This document shows positions 26,531-39,030 of a stretch of 64,000 nt of DNA, one piece after another (position 1 is the first letter of the stretch; every line of letters begins with the position of its first letter). The notes beneath the pieces are model-generated. The model made no database searches. It was not told the DNA's origin and worked only from the letters and a program-made list of their open reading frames with translations. A program made the translations under genes and the position numbers. This DNA comes from Bagarius yarrelli (Eukaryota > Chordata > Actinopteri > Siluriformes > Sisoridae): assembly GCA_005784505.1 (NCBI GenBank), contig VCAZ01000126.1, positions 330,001 to 394,000 on the forward strand. Direction: 5' to 3'.

Positions 26531-26560
26531 GACGGACCTGAGGCCGGACAGACCGTGAAG
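26531..26560 (+). CDS. fhit: FHIT, third coding exon, 30-bp micro-exon (human exon 7 equivalent)
   Basis: Ten codons, DGPEAGQTVK, are bounded by an acceptor ending cccaacag and a donor aag|gtaaag; both flanking introns are phase 0. The decapeptide is identical to human FHIT residues 84-93, the loop that leads into the histidine triad. Because the exon is only 30 bp, ab initio gene finders will probably miss it. It lies 2,658 bp after the previous exon. A 21-bp tandem-repeat array starts only about 320 bp downstream. No plausible alternative exon was seen nearby. Confidence rests on the exact peptide match plus correct splice sites and phase. Confidence 0.95.
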
Positions 26561-26882
26561 GTAAAGCCATAATAATGCACCTCTTTTAAATTTATCATGA
26601 GGGCTCCTTGATGCTTAGCTGATATTAAATAATCATTGTTTTTTTCATTTGGTGGGACCCAAATCCATGGAGAACATCAATTTTTCATAGAGTTCTTTAA
26701 AAATTTTGTCAGTTTTTCTATGGGTGAAGTTTAGAATGACAGACTGAGACAGAAAGAGTTTTGGGATAAAAGTCTTTGCCAGAGGGTTACATTACTTCAT
26801 ACTTTTAACTTGTTGCAGCTGCTGTAGTTCGCCTGGATTTTTTCTTAGAGCAGTGTCTGTCTGTCTGTCATTAGAACAGTAA

Positions 26883-27850
26883 TAATCTTTTGCATTTGAT
26901 TCAGTACTTTCTGCATTCAATTCAATGCTTTCTGCATTCGGTTATGTACTTCCTGCATTAGATTTAGTATTTCTGCTTTTGATTCAGTACTTTCTGCTTT
27001 CATTTTAGCACTTTCTTCATTTGATTCAGTACTTTCTTCATTCGGTTCATTATTTCTGCTTTTGATTCAGTGCTTTCTGCTTTCATTTCAGTACATTCTG
27101 CTTTTGATTCATTACTTTCTGCATTCGATTTAGTATGTTATGTGTTTGATTCAGTGCTTACTAAGTTCAGGAAGTACTATCAGCATTTAAATAAGTACCC
27201 ACTGCCTTTAATTCATATCCACTGAATACATTTTAGTACCTTATGCATTTGATTCATAAGGTACTGAAATTTGATTCATTACATTCTGCATTCGACTTTA
27301 TACTTTCTGCATTTAATTCAGTACTTTCTGCTTTTGTTTTGGTACTTTCTCCATTTGATTCAGTTTATGCATTTAGTTCAGTAATTTTTGCATTTGATTC
27401 AGTACTTTCGGCATTCAGTAAGTACCGACTGCATTAAAATGCGTACCGACTGCCTTTAAGTCATATCCACTGCGTACATTTCAATACCTTTTGCGTTTGA
27501 TTCAGTAGCGTCTGCTTGTAACATACTACCCTTTGCATTTAATTCATTTCTACTGCATTTAATAGAGTACCCACTGCATTGGATTCAGTACCTTCTTCAT
27601 TTGATGCATATCTGCATGCATTTCAGTACCTTTTGCGTTTGATTTAGAAGTTTCTGCACTTGACTTGAGGTATATTATGAATGTTTTTGATTTTGTGTTT
27701 GTTGCATTCAGTGCATTGATTCAGTTTGCTTTAGGATGTGATGCATTTCATTCAGTTCTTACTGTAATCATTTTTTTCTACTGCATTCGATTCAGCGCCA
27801 TCAGCATTTGCTTCAGTACCTTCTGCATCTGATCCAGTATAGTGCATTTG
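26883..27850. repeat. 21-bp tandem repeat array, copy 1
   Basis: Nearly 1 kb of diverged units of the type 'tttgattcagtactttctgc' (period about 21 bp, interrupted in places). Stops are rare on one frame because the period is a multiple of three, which gives repetitive open frames. The array begins about 320 bp after the 30-bp FHIT micro-exon. Confidence 0.88.
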
Positions 27851-29099
27851 ATATCCAGGACCCTCAACAATTCAGATCTACTACATTTTGGTGCTAGATA
27901 ATATAATTCTAGACAAGTGCTAGATAATATAATTCTATAAACAGCTCATTACAGAGTTCATTCGTCCAGGTTTTACAAATGAATCCGGTTTCTTGGAGAA
28001 CTTGAGCTGAAAGAAACTCGGGTAGTGGACTGATTGCAGTGAAGAAAGGTTTGATTAAGGTCCCCACTGAAAGGTAATTGTGGGCAGGCGCTGCAGCAAG
28101 AACACACAGCGGTTAATATTTTGGCTTGATTAGGGATGTCTTAGGGTTGCATTGTAGAAAATTGAAATGAACCTCAATATCGTGGGTCATCCAGGATCAC
28201 CAGGGTGATCATTTTTGGGGGATTTTCTCTGATTTGATGTAGGTTGCTAGAATAATTTTTATGAAGAATATTTGGTAATTGGACTTTAATGCGTTTTATT
28301 TTTTCCCATTTTTTTAAGTCAGTACTTAAAATAAAATTAAAATTATACGTATTACCTGAAATGCTGAAAATCCAAGCTGGCTTGCTTTTTCCACTGTTCT
28401 TTTTCCTGTTGTTAATCTTTCTGTTGAAGGGCATTAACAGTCCCTAATGTGCACATACCCATTTTTACTGCATATGGAAGTTTATTAATTATACATTTAT
28501 AGCAGTCACGGTGAGAGAACTGCCTGTAGCCTGAAATGGGGAGTAATATTGAAATGTTAATGGTATCATTCGACGAGATGAGTTGTAAAGCCAGGGAACC
28601 CAAAGGAGGCCCCATAATCTCAAAGACTCTAATCAGACCCGCGGCCGGAGGAAACGCCATTTTAAACTCTTCAAATTCTTAACTTGATATCTGCAATGTT
28701 ACATAAAAACATAACATTGCACTTCTTCGGGGTGAAAAAAAAAAGGCAAAAGCTTCCAGTTCATGTCTCAGAAGGCACAAGATTCAAAGTGACTTTCGCT
28801 GTAAATGAGTTAAACCCACACAGGATCCAGTAAAATCCTTCACTAAACACGGCCTGATTCGATTATCAGGTATTCAGCAGCACGTCCGCAGTGCGTTCCG
28901 CTGTAGTGTGCTCTTGGTTCCTAAGCGACGCGAGTGTTGCGTCAAATCCTATACCATCAATAGGTCTTTGAATAAGCCCCGGTGGCCTCTTCAGACAGTA
29001 AGCAGATCCTTCAGATAATGAAAAAGGCACAGTGGTGGTGTATGTGCTGAGGCCCTGATCTGACGGGTCATATCAGTATCATTTCTGTTATACAGATTT

Positions 29100-29735
29100 A
29101 CTGATGTAAATGCTGCCAGTGCTTTTTACTCACTATCTTTTGCATTTTATTCAGTACCTTTCCAGTCAGTTCAGTACATTATGAATTTAATTCAGTATCA
29201 TTACATCCAATTTTGTACCTTCTGCTTTTAATTCAGTACCTTTTCCAGCTCATTCAGTTCATTATTAATTTGTATTAATTTAGTATTTTTACATCAAACT
29301 TAGTACCATTCCCTGTACCTACAGTGTTTGAAACTGTAACTTCTGCATCATATTCAGTATCTTTTTTATTTAGAATTTAGTACCTTCTGCATTCGATTCA
29401 GTATGCACTGCATTTGATTCCGTACCTTCTGCATTCGATTCAGTATGCGCTGCATTTGATTCCGTACCTTCTGCATTCGATTCAGTATGCACTGGATTTG
29501 ATTCAGTACCAACTGCATTCAATTTAGTATTCACTGCATTTGATTCAGTACCTTCTGCATCCGATTCAGTATTCACTGCATTTGATTCTGGATTTACTAG
29601 ACTGCAGTACCTACTGCATTTAATTAAGTACCCTCTGCATTCCATTGAATATTCACTGCATTCGATTCAGTACCTATTTTGTTAAATTCAGTACTTACTT
29701 CAGTATTTAGTGCTTTCGATTTAGTACTGATTGTT
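29100..29735. repeat. 21-bp tandem repeat array, copy 2, with 42-bp higher-order units
   Basis: It has the same monomer as the array at 26.9-27.85 kb ('tttgattcagtaccttctgc'). At 29391, 29433 and 29475 a 42-bp dimer recurs, alternating a 'gattcagtatgcactgca' and a 'gattccgtaccttctgca' monomer. The minus-strand frame TESNAVHTESNAEG is a read-through of this repeat, not a protein gene. Confidence 0.9.
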
Positions 29736-31458
29736 CACAACAATTGACATTATTAAACCCTGAAACATTTCAGGCTACAATTATAAGCCCGTTTGTGGTA
29801 ATTTATCAACGATAAACATTGTTCATAGAAAGAATGAAAGAGAAAACAAAAGAACCACAAATAATATACTCCTCAATGGAGAGGTTTGAAATTGTGTGGT
29901 TTTCTTAGTTGTCTTTTTTTTTTGCCCCCCTTTTATTCCACTATTGTTAATGTTGCTTTTGCTCCCTCCTGTCTCGTCTCCTTCGTATTCATTAGCCCCG
30001 CAGTGCATGCTGGCAGCATCAATCCTCCCCGGTGAAGAAAAACAGCCCTGCGGTCGTAGCATTAACAGCAAGGAACGAGTTCCTCCGTGCTGCCAAACCC
30101 AACATACTCAATCACTGCCCCTAATGGCTGTGGTGTCCTAAAATGGAGTTTTGACGTATTGGATTTTGCGGCATGGTTGGAACTTTGCGTCTGACTTTAT
30201 CAGACGGTCACCCTGTCATCTGGGGAGACTTTAAACACAGTTATGCCATTTTCAAAAAAACAGCCAGAAGAAGAGCTACATAAAAAAAAACCCACCTCTG
30301 CCGGACCCCCTTTTAATCTTTATTTTTATTGCCAATTTAGCGACGGCCAATTTTTCAGCTGCTGTGTGTGTGAGATGAGATGATATAGGTTGTCAATACA
30401 AACAAGGTTAAATTAAAATAGATTCCAGATAGAATTTTCTCAGTCCAACAGATGAACCGTGGCCTGAGAAACGTGCATCCATTCTCGGCGCGGCCTGCGA
30501 AATAATCCGCCTTTCGATCTTTCCGCCGTTTGGGACGACGGTAATCTTCGAGTTGGAGTTAACGTAGAAGGACTCTATTAACGTCCTCCACGCTTCTTAA
30601 GTAAGCAAGTTGAGCAATCTCCATATTTTATAGACTTCTTTTTAGAAAGGACTTTGTCTAAATTAGTCTCCTGCCCGGTTCCTTTATGAAAATAGATTAT
30701 CTTGAACATGTCGTACACCTGCTATGTTAAGCGCGTTCACGCCATTTGTCACCGGCGTTATTGCTATCAGGTGCTGGTAGTCGAAAAAAAGAAGGAGGTG
30801 TAATTAAATAAAAAAACAAAAAAAGGCGCCACTCTATAGAAATGATGGTTATTTCTCCAGCCTAGAGCTACATGGGGACTGAAGAACGTTCTGAGTATTC
30901 TTACGGTAAAATTGGGTTTCTTCATTTCGGCGTCTAGCGGAAAAGAAAGCAGGGTGAACGACGCAGGAATTTTAGTCATTTGTCTTCCTTAGGAGGATCA
31001 TTTATCTTGCTTCTAGAGCAGGATGGTCTGGAGTACATTAAAAATTGCCTGAATATATACATCATTGCCAAGCTTAACTCAGTTGTGTGTGTATGGTGGG
31101 AGTCAGATCAATGGCCCTCTGTTCATAATGGATCTATAACATATTTATCTTAAAGCGCGGAGACGCAAAGCTACATGTGCTTTCCCTTGGCTTCCTCTCC
31201 GAGGGATGTAAGGGATTATTCGGACGGCGTTAAGAGTGGTACTTTTTACAGAAAACCTTCATCAAGCACAGACTAATTAGCGTTATAAACACTTGTGCTA
31301 GATGTACATATCTAGTGAAGAATGCTTGACTTGGTTCTCCAGGTAAAACCCTTTTAATGTGTGTTTGGTTTTCCCAATCGATTAACGTTCTGTAATTAAA
31401 GCACATGCCTTAGCTAATGTAAGCTTCTAATTTAAAACTCGATATAAAAGTAATAAAA

Positions 31459-31482
31459 AGAAAGAAAGAAAGAAAGAAAAGG
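31459..31482. repeat. (GAAA)n microsatellite
   Basis: Five to six tandem GAAA/AAAG units. Confidence 0.85.
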
Positions 31483-31517
31483 AAGAAAATAAAGCCGCTT
31501 GGAGTTCATTACCCAGT

Positions 31518-31702
31518 GCTGTGCGATCCGTCGTTGCCGTTATGTTTTAAATGCAAACCGAGCGCACCAAACAAATCAGATGAAAATTAATTAGCCTGCG
31601 TTTCTTGCGCTGGGATACCCGGTGTTGCCATTATGTCTAAAGGAAAATTGAGCACACAAAATAAATCAGATCTAAATTAATCATCGCACAATTAGCCCGC
31701 TC
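31518..31702. promoter_or_regulatory. Tandemly duplicated ~91-bp element, possible regulatory module
   Basis: Two diverged direct copies are visible, about 31518-31608 and 31609-31702. Both run gctg..gat..cc..gttgcc.ttatgt, then aaatcaga followed by aaattaat and ttagc.cgc. The first copy carries AATTAATTAG, a homeodomain-type core, and the second a split version. The block has low simple-repeat content and scattered CpGs, unlike its surroundings. A regulatory role is inference only. Confidence 0.4.
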
Positions 31703-32621
31703 GATTGAGCCGCGCATTGTGCGCGTGACTGACAGATCTCACCAGAGGCTACGTAAATATTAGTCCTGCAGCGACGGCGCGGCGGTCCGCACGTGAATTT
31801 TGCGCAAAGAGCAATTCGAAGCATATGCTAAGCAGCGTGAAGTAAAATAGTCCCCCCCATTAAACCACACAAAGCAAGATGAAGCTCGCTGTAATTTACG
31901 CTGCGAAAATGTTTGAACCACATTCGCACAAGGAAGCCAAAAAGAAATAAATATAGATCAATGTTTAAAAAGCTTTTAATTAGAAGTCCCCCCCCCCTCG
32001 TCTCAATACGAGCACAGCTGCTCATGACAAAATGCATTTGTCTGGCTGTCTGACCAGATTGAACCTAAACAGTATAAATGGCACAGCAGCCATTTTGCTC
32101 ATTTGTCCTGAGCCGGGAGCTAATTAATAGGCATCTGTTTATAAATTAGTAACTTTGAAAGGATGATCAAAGGATTTTTTTTTTTAACACTTTTATTATA
32201 TGAATCCGAATTTTTAGTGTGGTTTTAATAGAGGACAAGAAGTTGATGTTTGGAAAAAATGCCAAAAAATTCTTAAAGAACTGGTCGATTCATTGGTCAA
32301 ACAGGCGTTTTTTTTGTTTTTCAGCTCTGAATTTATGATGTAATAAAGTCACAGTACTTCAACTGTCAAGAAAATGAGAAACACACTGAGAAACGCGAAT
32401 GAATGAAGACCTGCAAATTACACAAAGCTCACACATGAATCATTATAAATCAAGTCCAAAGTTTTACTCCTGTTCCACATGCAAGCTTTAATTTAGTGCA
32501 CTGTGTTATTTTTTCGCCTGGAATTGGAATATAAACAAGTAAAAAACAAAATTTTAATCAATTCATAATGTGTAATTTTTTTTATTTTTTTTGTGTTAAA
32601 TTTCACACGATTTTTGATGGT

Positions 32622-32646
32622 TTGTGTTTTTTTTTTTTTTTTTTTA
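32622..32646. repeat. T-rich homopolymer stretch
   Basis: An uninterrupted run of about 18 T or more lies inside a T-rich stretch; nothing else is recognised. Confidence 0.7.
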
Positions 32647-33073
32647 TATCTGTATTTTTACTGTTTTTTCGTTACCCGTATTATTTTTCTATTTTCTATT
32701 TCCTATTTCCTATTTCCTGTTTTTATTTAGTTATAAATTATTTATGCATTAACACACATTCATCTACACAGTTCAACATTGTTTTTGTGTGTATTTTGTA
32801 AATTCCTGGACATAAAACTAATGCTTTCGGTGCTAAACTCTAATGCTCCATACGCACATGTGACGTCCCACAGGTACCAGAGATTTATTTCCAATAAGAA
32901 TTAAATACATCTCATTGAAAATAAATGAATACCTTTAGAAACTAGTAGAAGTGCCGCTATGGGGGGAAGGTTAGAACGATTCTAAGAGCCTATTACCGCT
33001 AGTAACAGTACTAGCAGTAATATAATTGTAAGTTTTGTGCGAAATAGGTTTGGTATATGGCCCAGCCTCAAGG

Positions 33074-33292
33074 GCGCAGCTGGGTGATTTGGTGGTTAAC
33101 ACTATTTTCTCACAGCAAGAAGGGCTGAGGTTTGTATCCCTTGCTGGGGTGATTCTGTGTGGAGTGTGTATGTTCTCCCTGTGTTTGTGTGGGTTTATTC
33201 CGGGTACTGTATGTGGCCCTGTGATGGACTAGTGACCAGTCCAGGGTAACCTAATGACAGCTGGGATAGACTTCAGCAGATCCCTGTGAACT
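33074..33292 (+). mobile_element. tRNA-derived SINE (tail with 'tggccctgtgatggact')
   Basis: Its head 'ggtggttaacactattttct' is followed by cacagcaagaagg, a degraded B box, 'gtgtggagtgtgtatgttct', and the tail 'ccctgtgatggactagtgac' then 'cagctgggatagacttcagc'. This is a widespread teleost SINE. The internal segment normally containing the 'cacagtccaaaaacatg' motif is deleted. Related copies lie at 42.55 and 62.3 kb. Confidence 0.88.
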
Positions 33293-34361
33293 TATATAGA
33301 TATACAGGATCTGCTGATAAGTCCCTGTAGAATATATAGAATATATAGATGGAAATTATGCAGATATCTAGTAACTTGTTGCAGCGCCACCCACTGATAA
33401 GGATTATTACCATGGCAACTTGTAGTCGCGACTGAATAATGCAATGACTGCAAGCGTAGAGCGATAAAATCAGTGTTTGTCTGCACATTACTGAATGTGG
33501 ATTTGAGAAACATTACATCTCTCTCGGATCTCAGAGCATTCAGTGAGCACATCGGCAGACATGTAGCAAAGGCTTAAACTCCTGAAACACACGCAAATCG
33601 CTGTGTGACGCACGTTAATCGTCTGACCTTTCCTCAGCTCATATTTTTATCTTTTATTTCTGGCTTAGTCACACTGATACAATTAGAAACAGGAACTCGA
33701 GAGGAAACCTGCCTGCCTTTCTGTTTTTAAATACAGGTAGGGTGGGAAAGGTCAGCTGCATTGTTTTTCAGCTGATCATCAAACGACCTGTGATATAATA
33801 CAGAAAAGGAATGACATCACACACACACAAATTTCAGGATTTTAATTAAGATCTGGGTTTAGCTTAGCCTTTAGCCCAAACGTTTCAGTGTTCCAGAGTC
33901 CATTATCAAATGACGTCTTCCTAAACAAAAGCTGCTCACTTTGTTTTTGTTTTGTTTTGTTTTTTTTCCTCATCGTTTCCTCAAGGTAGACAAATTTAAT
34001 AATACAGTCATTATGCAAATGCTCTCATTACCACATGGCAACAAGGCAGATGCCTGCAAACACGCGATGATATTTGTAAGATTTATAAACAGTTATTTGC
34101 CAGAGCCATGCGCTGTTTATCAAAGCAGACTAATGAAAAATAAATAAAAAGCCTGGCAGTGTGTGGTTATTGCACCCTGGACGGGGGGCAGGATAGCATG
34201 ACAACAACCTTTGGTTATATTTTCCGAACATAATTTTCTTAGATTTACTTTAAGATGGACTCCTATTTGTTACCTCGAATTATGTCCAGCATAAGAGTCA
34301 AAGGGCCAAGTAAAGGTTGATTTATACTTGCCCCTTAAGATGTCCTTTTCCTTTTCCTATA

Positions 34362-34846
34362 CAGGGGTGCCTTGACTTACAAGATTAATTTATTCCGTGA
34401 CGGCGCTCGTAACTCAAATTACTCGTATGTCAAATCAATTTTCCCCAAGGAATAAACTAAAATGCCCAAAAAAAACCAGCATTTTTTTTGTTACATGTTT
34501 TTAAATAAGAAAAATAAACTTATAAATAACGAATATTATATAAAAAAACAATCCAATAGGATGTACTGCAATAAACTGGTTTTATTAAGTATAATTTACC
34601 TTGGAGGTCAGACGACTCCACTTGCTAATGCGCCTGTCTGACTAGCTATCTAGTGAGACACGGGATGCTGGGCGAATGTGACGCCGTTCACTGTGGCGTA
34701 TGATCCTCTAACTAGCGGTTTGGTGTCTGAAGCTGGTTTGTAACCTGAATTTTAGCTCTCAACTCAAAGCAAAAAATCAGCAGAGAGACGACTCGAATCT
34801 CTGAAAACTTGTTAGTTGGGACACTCATAAGTCAAAGTACCAACTG
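34362..34846. mobile_element. 485-bp MITE with terminal inverted repeats and TA flanks
   Basis: The left end caggggtgccttgacttac and the reverse complement of the right end (cagttggtactttgacttat) align over about 20-25 bp with a few mismatches. Both ends are flanked by TA (34360-34361 and 34847-34848), as expected for Tc1/mariner/Tigger-type insertion. The left subterminal region 'gacggcgctcgtaactcaaa' is characteristic of a dispersed repeat I recognise. It has no coding capacity. It ends about 510 bp before the histidine-triad exon. Confidence 0.83.
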
Positions 34847-35359
34847 TACTTACATTTAAAGGGCAAAAAAAAGAATAACAATATGTTTCTGAATATTGCA
34901 ATATACACAACACAGTCCGTTTTGTTGAATTAAAAAAAAGAGGCAGCTGTGCAGGGACTCGAAACCGTAAGAAAAGAAAACCTTGACTAATGTGCACCCA
35001 AGGAGAGCGAAGTTTCACAAGCCTCCAGTACAGATGGTCGAGTTTGTGACAGCATATTGCAGTGAGGAGCACCAAAGGACGTCTGACAAAGTCAATTTAA
35101 TTTAAAAAATAAAAAAAATAAAAACACCCCACATGTGCAAATCTCTGCGGTTTTACCCGACTTACGCTTGGCGGATCTTACTGTAACCCTCTTGTGTGCA
35201 AGGAGGATAAATATTTGTTGCAGTAAAAAATTCAGCACAGCCCCCGTGCCAGATTGCGAATTAATTAAGTATTGTATCTGTGCGGATATTCTGCTCGGTA
35301 GAGCGTAGCTGAGAGACGCGACTGTGATGAAGACTCTTTCTGTTTTTTTCTGCTTGTAG

Positions 35360-35428
35360 CATGTGCACGTCCACGTGCTGCCGAGGAAGCCTGGAGACTT
35401 CGAGAGGAACGACAGCATCTACGACGAG
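35360..35428 (+). CDS. fhit: FHIT, fourth coding exon with the histidine triad (human exon 8 equivalent)
   Basis: Twenty-three codons encode HVHVHVLPRK followed by PGDFERNDSIYDE. The first six residues are the His-x-His-x-His signature of the HIT superfamily. Counting from the human sequence these are His94, His96 (the nucleophile that forms the AMP intermediate) and His98. The Tyr in NDSIYDE falls exactly at human Tyr114, a reported Src-family phosphorylation site. All catalytic residues seen here are intact, so the gene looks functional. The acceptor is ttgtag with an upstream T-rich tract and the donor is gag|gtaaat; both introns are phase 0. Differences from human are conservative (PGDFER for AGDFHR, YDE for YEE). 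A 485-bp terminal-inverted-repeat element ends about 510 bp upstream. Confidence 0.97.
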
Positions 35429-36818
35429 GTAAATAATCATTTTACCTTTTAATTAACGTTTCAGGTATTGAAAGTTACAGACTTTAATTACTTTTGTTTG
35501 GAAACTAAATAATCACGTGTTGGTCAGGGGTTTCCATCATTTGCTGTATTTTTGAAATGTTGAACAATGAAAGAAAAGCTGTGGGAAAATTGTATTTGTG
35601 CATTTGGGGGAAATGGAGCCCCCTATGGTAGAATTACACTATTACAACATACATTCAGAAATCCATCCTAAGCTAACCTAGATTTAAAAATTTTATTCCA
35701 ACATTGTGGTTCTAAAAGTATAAGTACGTAATAATAATGATAAGTGAAATATTTTATGGAATAACATTCTCAAAAACACATCCTGTCCTTGCCAAAAGGT
35801 GTCTTATTCCCAGCCTAAGGCTTCACGTTGCTTCTCCGGATCTTTCTATGATAAACTGCCACCTTGCACCGTGAGCTTTTCTCATAAATACTAATGTAGG
35901 TCACGCAAGCAAGAGGACACTCAAACATCTAAACATCAGCGACGCGCCTATGTGCACTCGCATCCTGAGGCTAGCCGTAAATACACCAGGTAGCCACAAC
36001 ACCACTTTTCACTTCTTATTGCCGACTCCTGCGCTGGATATTTGTGAATGTATCACCATGATAAAAAACCCGTGTGGAAATTCCTTCAGGGGGTCTATAG
36101 TTATTTGCTCTGTAGAACCAGTATATATGCTTCTTGCTTTATTTTCTTCCTTTCCTATATTTGTGGGGATATGACATTTTAAATTAAAAGATAAAATAAA
36201 TAATATCAAAAAAACATAACAGCTACTACAGGATTGATTCTTTAGCACTTGGAATACGAAGCTGGCTGTGTTTATTACCTCTGCATTAAGGGTTACCTAA
36301 TCGTCTCTTTAAAAAAAAAAAAAACAGAATTATCTTGTATTTACGAATTAAGTGACGCAAATCGTCAACCTGAATTCTTTGCTATTTTTTCTCTGATTAT
36401 GTAAAACTCGCTGCCATCATCAGTTTGATTATTTAGTTTGGTTTAGTTACCGTCAGGTCCAGGACAGGGCAAAACGGGGTCAAAGTAGGCGGGTCTCAGC
36501 TCCAAGTCCGCTTCCAGCTCTGAAAGTTTTATAGATGAAACGAAAGCGAATGCAAAACTACAACCAAATCAAATATATAGATGAAAAGTGTCAGCAGAAA
36601 TGAGTATCGAGCCAATTGTGCAATTTGTTGGTGGTCTCTGTGGTGAGTGGTGGCCTGTCGGAGCAAATTTTTTCGCAGAGCTTACAGAACCGTAGCACCG
36701 TCTTATAATTCCTTATACCTCAAGCATCTCCAGAGGCAAACATCAGGCGTTTTTATTAATGTGATGTCATGGGTTTCCTGTCTCTATTAATATTTTTACG
36801 AATTCACGCTCTTCAGAC

Positions 36819-37020
36819 ATTATTTTCCGAACGTTAAAACGAACGGGTTTCACGTACAGCTACAGCCAATCGTGAGGCTCGCGATCTTATTATGTAAAAC
36901 ATGATAGAAGCTAATTATTAAACCTACATTTTCATTATTAACATTTAACAGTACCAGAGGAACGACATCAAATAAGCCAAGTAAAATGTCTGCGATTAAA
37001 GTTAAGTAACATTAATGGCG
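36819..37020. mobile_element. Internal fragment of a hAT-like repeat
   Basis: The segment 'ctaattattaaacctacatt', the following 'ttaacatttaa', and 'gaacgacatcaaat' align with 'ctaattattaactctacctt' and 'gaaacacaatcaaat' in the element at 50.75-51.24 kb. The two are diverged copies of one repeat. Termini are not visible. Confidence 0.55.
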
Positions 37021-37355
37021 CGAACGTTAGACGTCGAATGTACCCTTGTCTGAGCCAGACACTGTTAAAGACCAGATCTTCCTGTTTGACAGATTTAAGC
37101 AGACGTTCCACCTGTTGCTACGATTGTATTCTGAAGGACTGGATATTGTTGACTGTTATTTGCGTCTAATAAGTATCTTAGATAACTTCCTGAGATCAGA
37201 GCTTCTCTCCTGTAGCATAAGTTGAGTGTGATAGCCTCCTGATGCTATTCTGTTTAAAGCGATGTCATTATTAAGGTTGTCCTACATCACCCGAGTCTTC
37301 AGCTCCTGGTTTATGACAGCAATGAAGAAAATTATCCATCTCATCTTTTTACTTA

Positions 37356-37358
<3 letters not shown>

Positions 37359-37399
<41 letters not shown>
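37359..37399. repeat. (TC)20 microsatellite
   Basis: An uninterrupted TC run of about 40 bp, followed by a CT-rich stretch to about 37560. Ser-Leu open frames here are artefacts. Confidence 0.93.
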
Positions 37400-37402
<3 letters not shown>

Positions 37403-38442
37403 GTTTCATCTCCCCTATTGTCTCTGGCTGTCAGCAAGCCTTTCTCCATCTCTTAGTTTTTCTCTTCGCCCTCTCTCACCTCCAGCTCTGCCTGCCGATG
37501 TCTTTCTTTGTCTTCGTCTCACACAGGCAGCCTCTTTCTCACCCCCCCTCTCCAACACCCTCGAACCGTCCCGATCACAGGCCTCGTCTTTGCTGCAGCT
37601 GAGCCGCTTGTCATTCGGAGGCGTTTTATCCTTACAGCGTCAGCCTTCATTCGCGCGAGGACAATAAAGCAACTGACCGCATCTTTCTCTGAAACACACT
37701 GGCTTTCGCTGTAACATTTTTTTACAGTTTTCTTTGCCGTGTCACCTGGACGAATCAGCAGCTGTGTATCGTTGTGTAGATTTTGAAGACGACTAATGGA
37801 AGTCAGGAAGAGAGTGTGTGTGTGCTAGAGGATGATACTGGCACTGTGAAAAAGCCTTGAGCGACTCTAGCACTAATGTGTAGGAACAATGTCAGCAATT
37901 AACGTTTTGTATTTGTCTCTTATTACTGGATTCTTGTCTCTAATGCACTAACTGGCTATTAGCCAATATGGCTGCTTTTGTGTTTAAAAGAAAAGAGACA
38001 CTCGTTTCCAATAGTGATAATCAAAGAAAATGTGGCCTTATTAAGTTTGTTCTGTTCCTCGAAATGTTTTCAAAAGCACCTCTCATTAGCACCTCTGAGC
38101 TATCAAACACAACCGCTCTCATTTCGGAGCCACTTCATTGGTTTTGAATGCAGAAAACGAGTGGATAGATTGAGTTACGAGGCCTTTCGTTAGAAGGGCA
38201 TGAAGAATAAGGTTAATAGTTACACAGACCACTGCAGAATCATTTGCGCACTAATAGAATCAATTTTGATCGCTTCTAACTAATGAGCTAACCAGTGTTC
38301 ACTAACCTGAGCTGGAAAAAAACCCAAAGCTGTCAGTGGAGAATGAAAAAGTCCTGCGAAAGCACTTTTACACAACTTTATTCCTCTTCTGTCACAGTTA
38401 AATTCACACTTAATCATTTTCACACAATAAATTCTTATGCAA

Positions 38443-38502
38443 CTTGTCTGTCTTTCTGCCTGCCTGTCTGTCTATGTGTCTGTCTGTCTGTCTGTCTGTT
38501 TA

Positions 38503-38550
<48 letters not shown>

Positions 38551-38663
38551 GCCACCTTGTGCTGCCACCTGTTGCCGTGTCTCAAAACATTTTTATACCC
38601 CTTTAATGCTATCTGTCTGTCTGTCCGTCCGCCTGCCCGCCTGTCGTTCTTTTATTCTGTTTG

Positions 38664-38734
<71 letters not shown>

Positions 38735-38802
38735 GTCTGTCTGTCTATCTATCTTTCTGTCTGTCTGTCTGTTATCTGTCTGTCTGTCTGTCTGTCTATC
38801 TT

Positions 38803-38858
<56 letters not shown>

Positions 38859-38979
38859 GCGACCATGTGCTGCCACCTGTTGCTGTGTCTTAAAACATTT
38901 TTATACCCCTTTAATGCTATCTGTCTGTCTGTCCGTCCGTCCGCCTGCCTGCCTGTCGTTCTTTCATTCTGTCTGTCTA

Positions 38980-39030
<51 letters not shown>

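Larger units (their letters stand above)
26561..35359 (+). other. fhit: FHIT intron between third and fourth coding exons
   Basis: An 8,799-bp GT-AG intron, phase 0. It holds two arrays of one 21-bp repeat (26.88-27.85 and 29.10-29.74 kb), low-repeat stretches at 28.4-28.66 and 31.5-31.8 kb that could be regulatory, a SINE at 33.07 kb and a 485-bp terminal-inverted-repeat element at 34.36 kb. The remainder (29.75-31.5, 31.8-33.0 and 33.3-34.3 kb) is ordinary AT-rich intronic DNA where I see no gene. Confidence 0.85.

Noticed and set aside
29370..29645. 91-codon minus-strand frame with TESNA repeats.
   Set aside because: It is read-through of the 42-bp higher-order tandem repeat.
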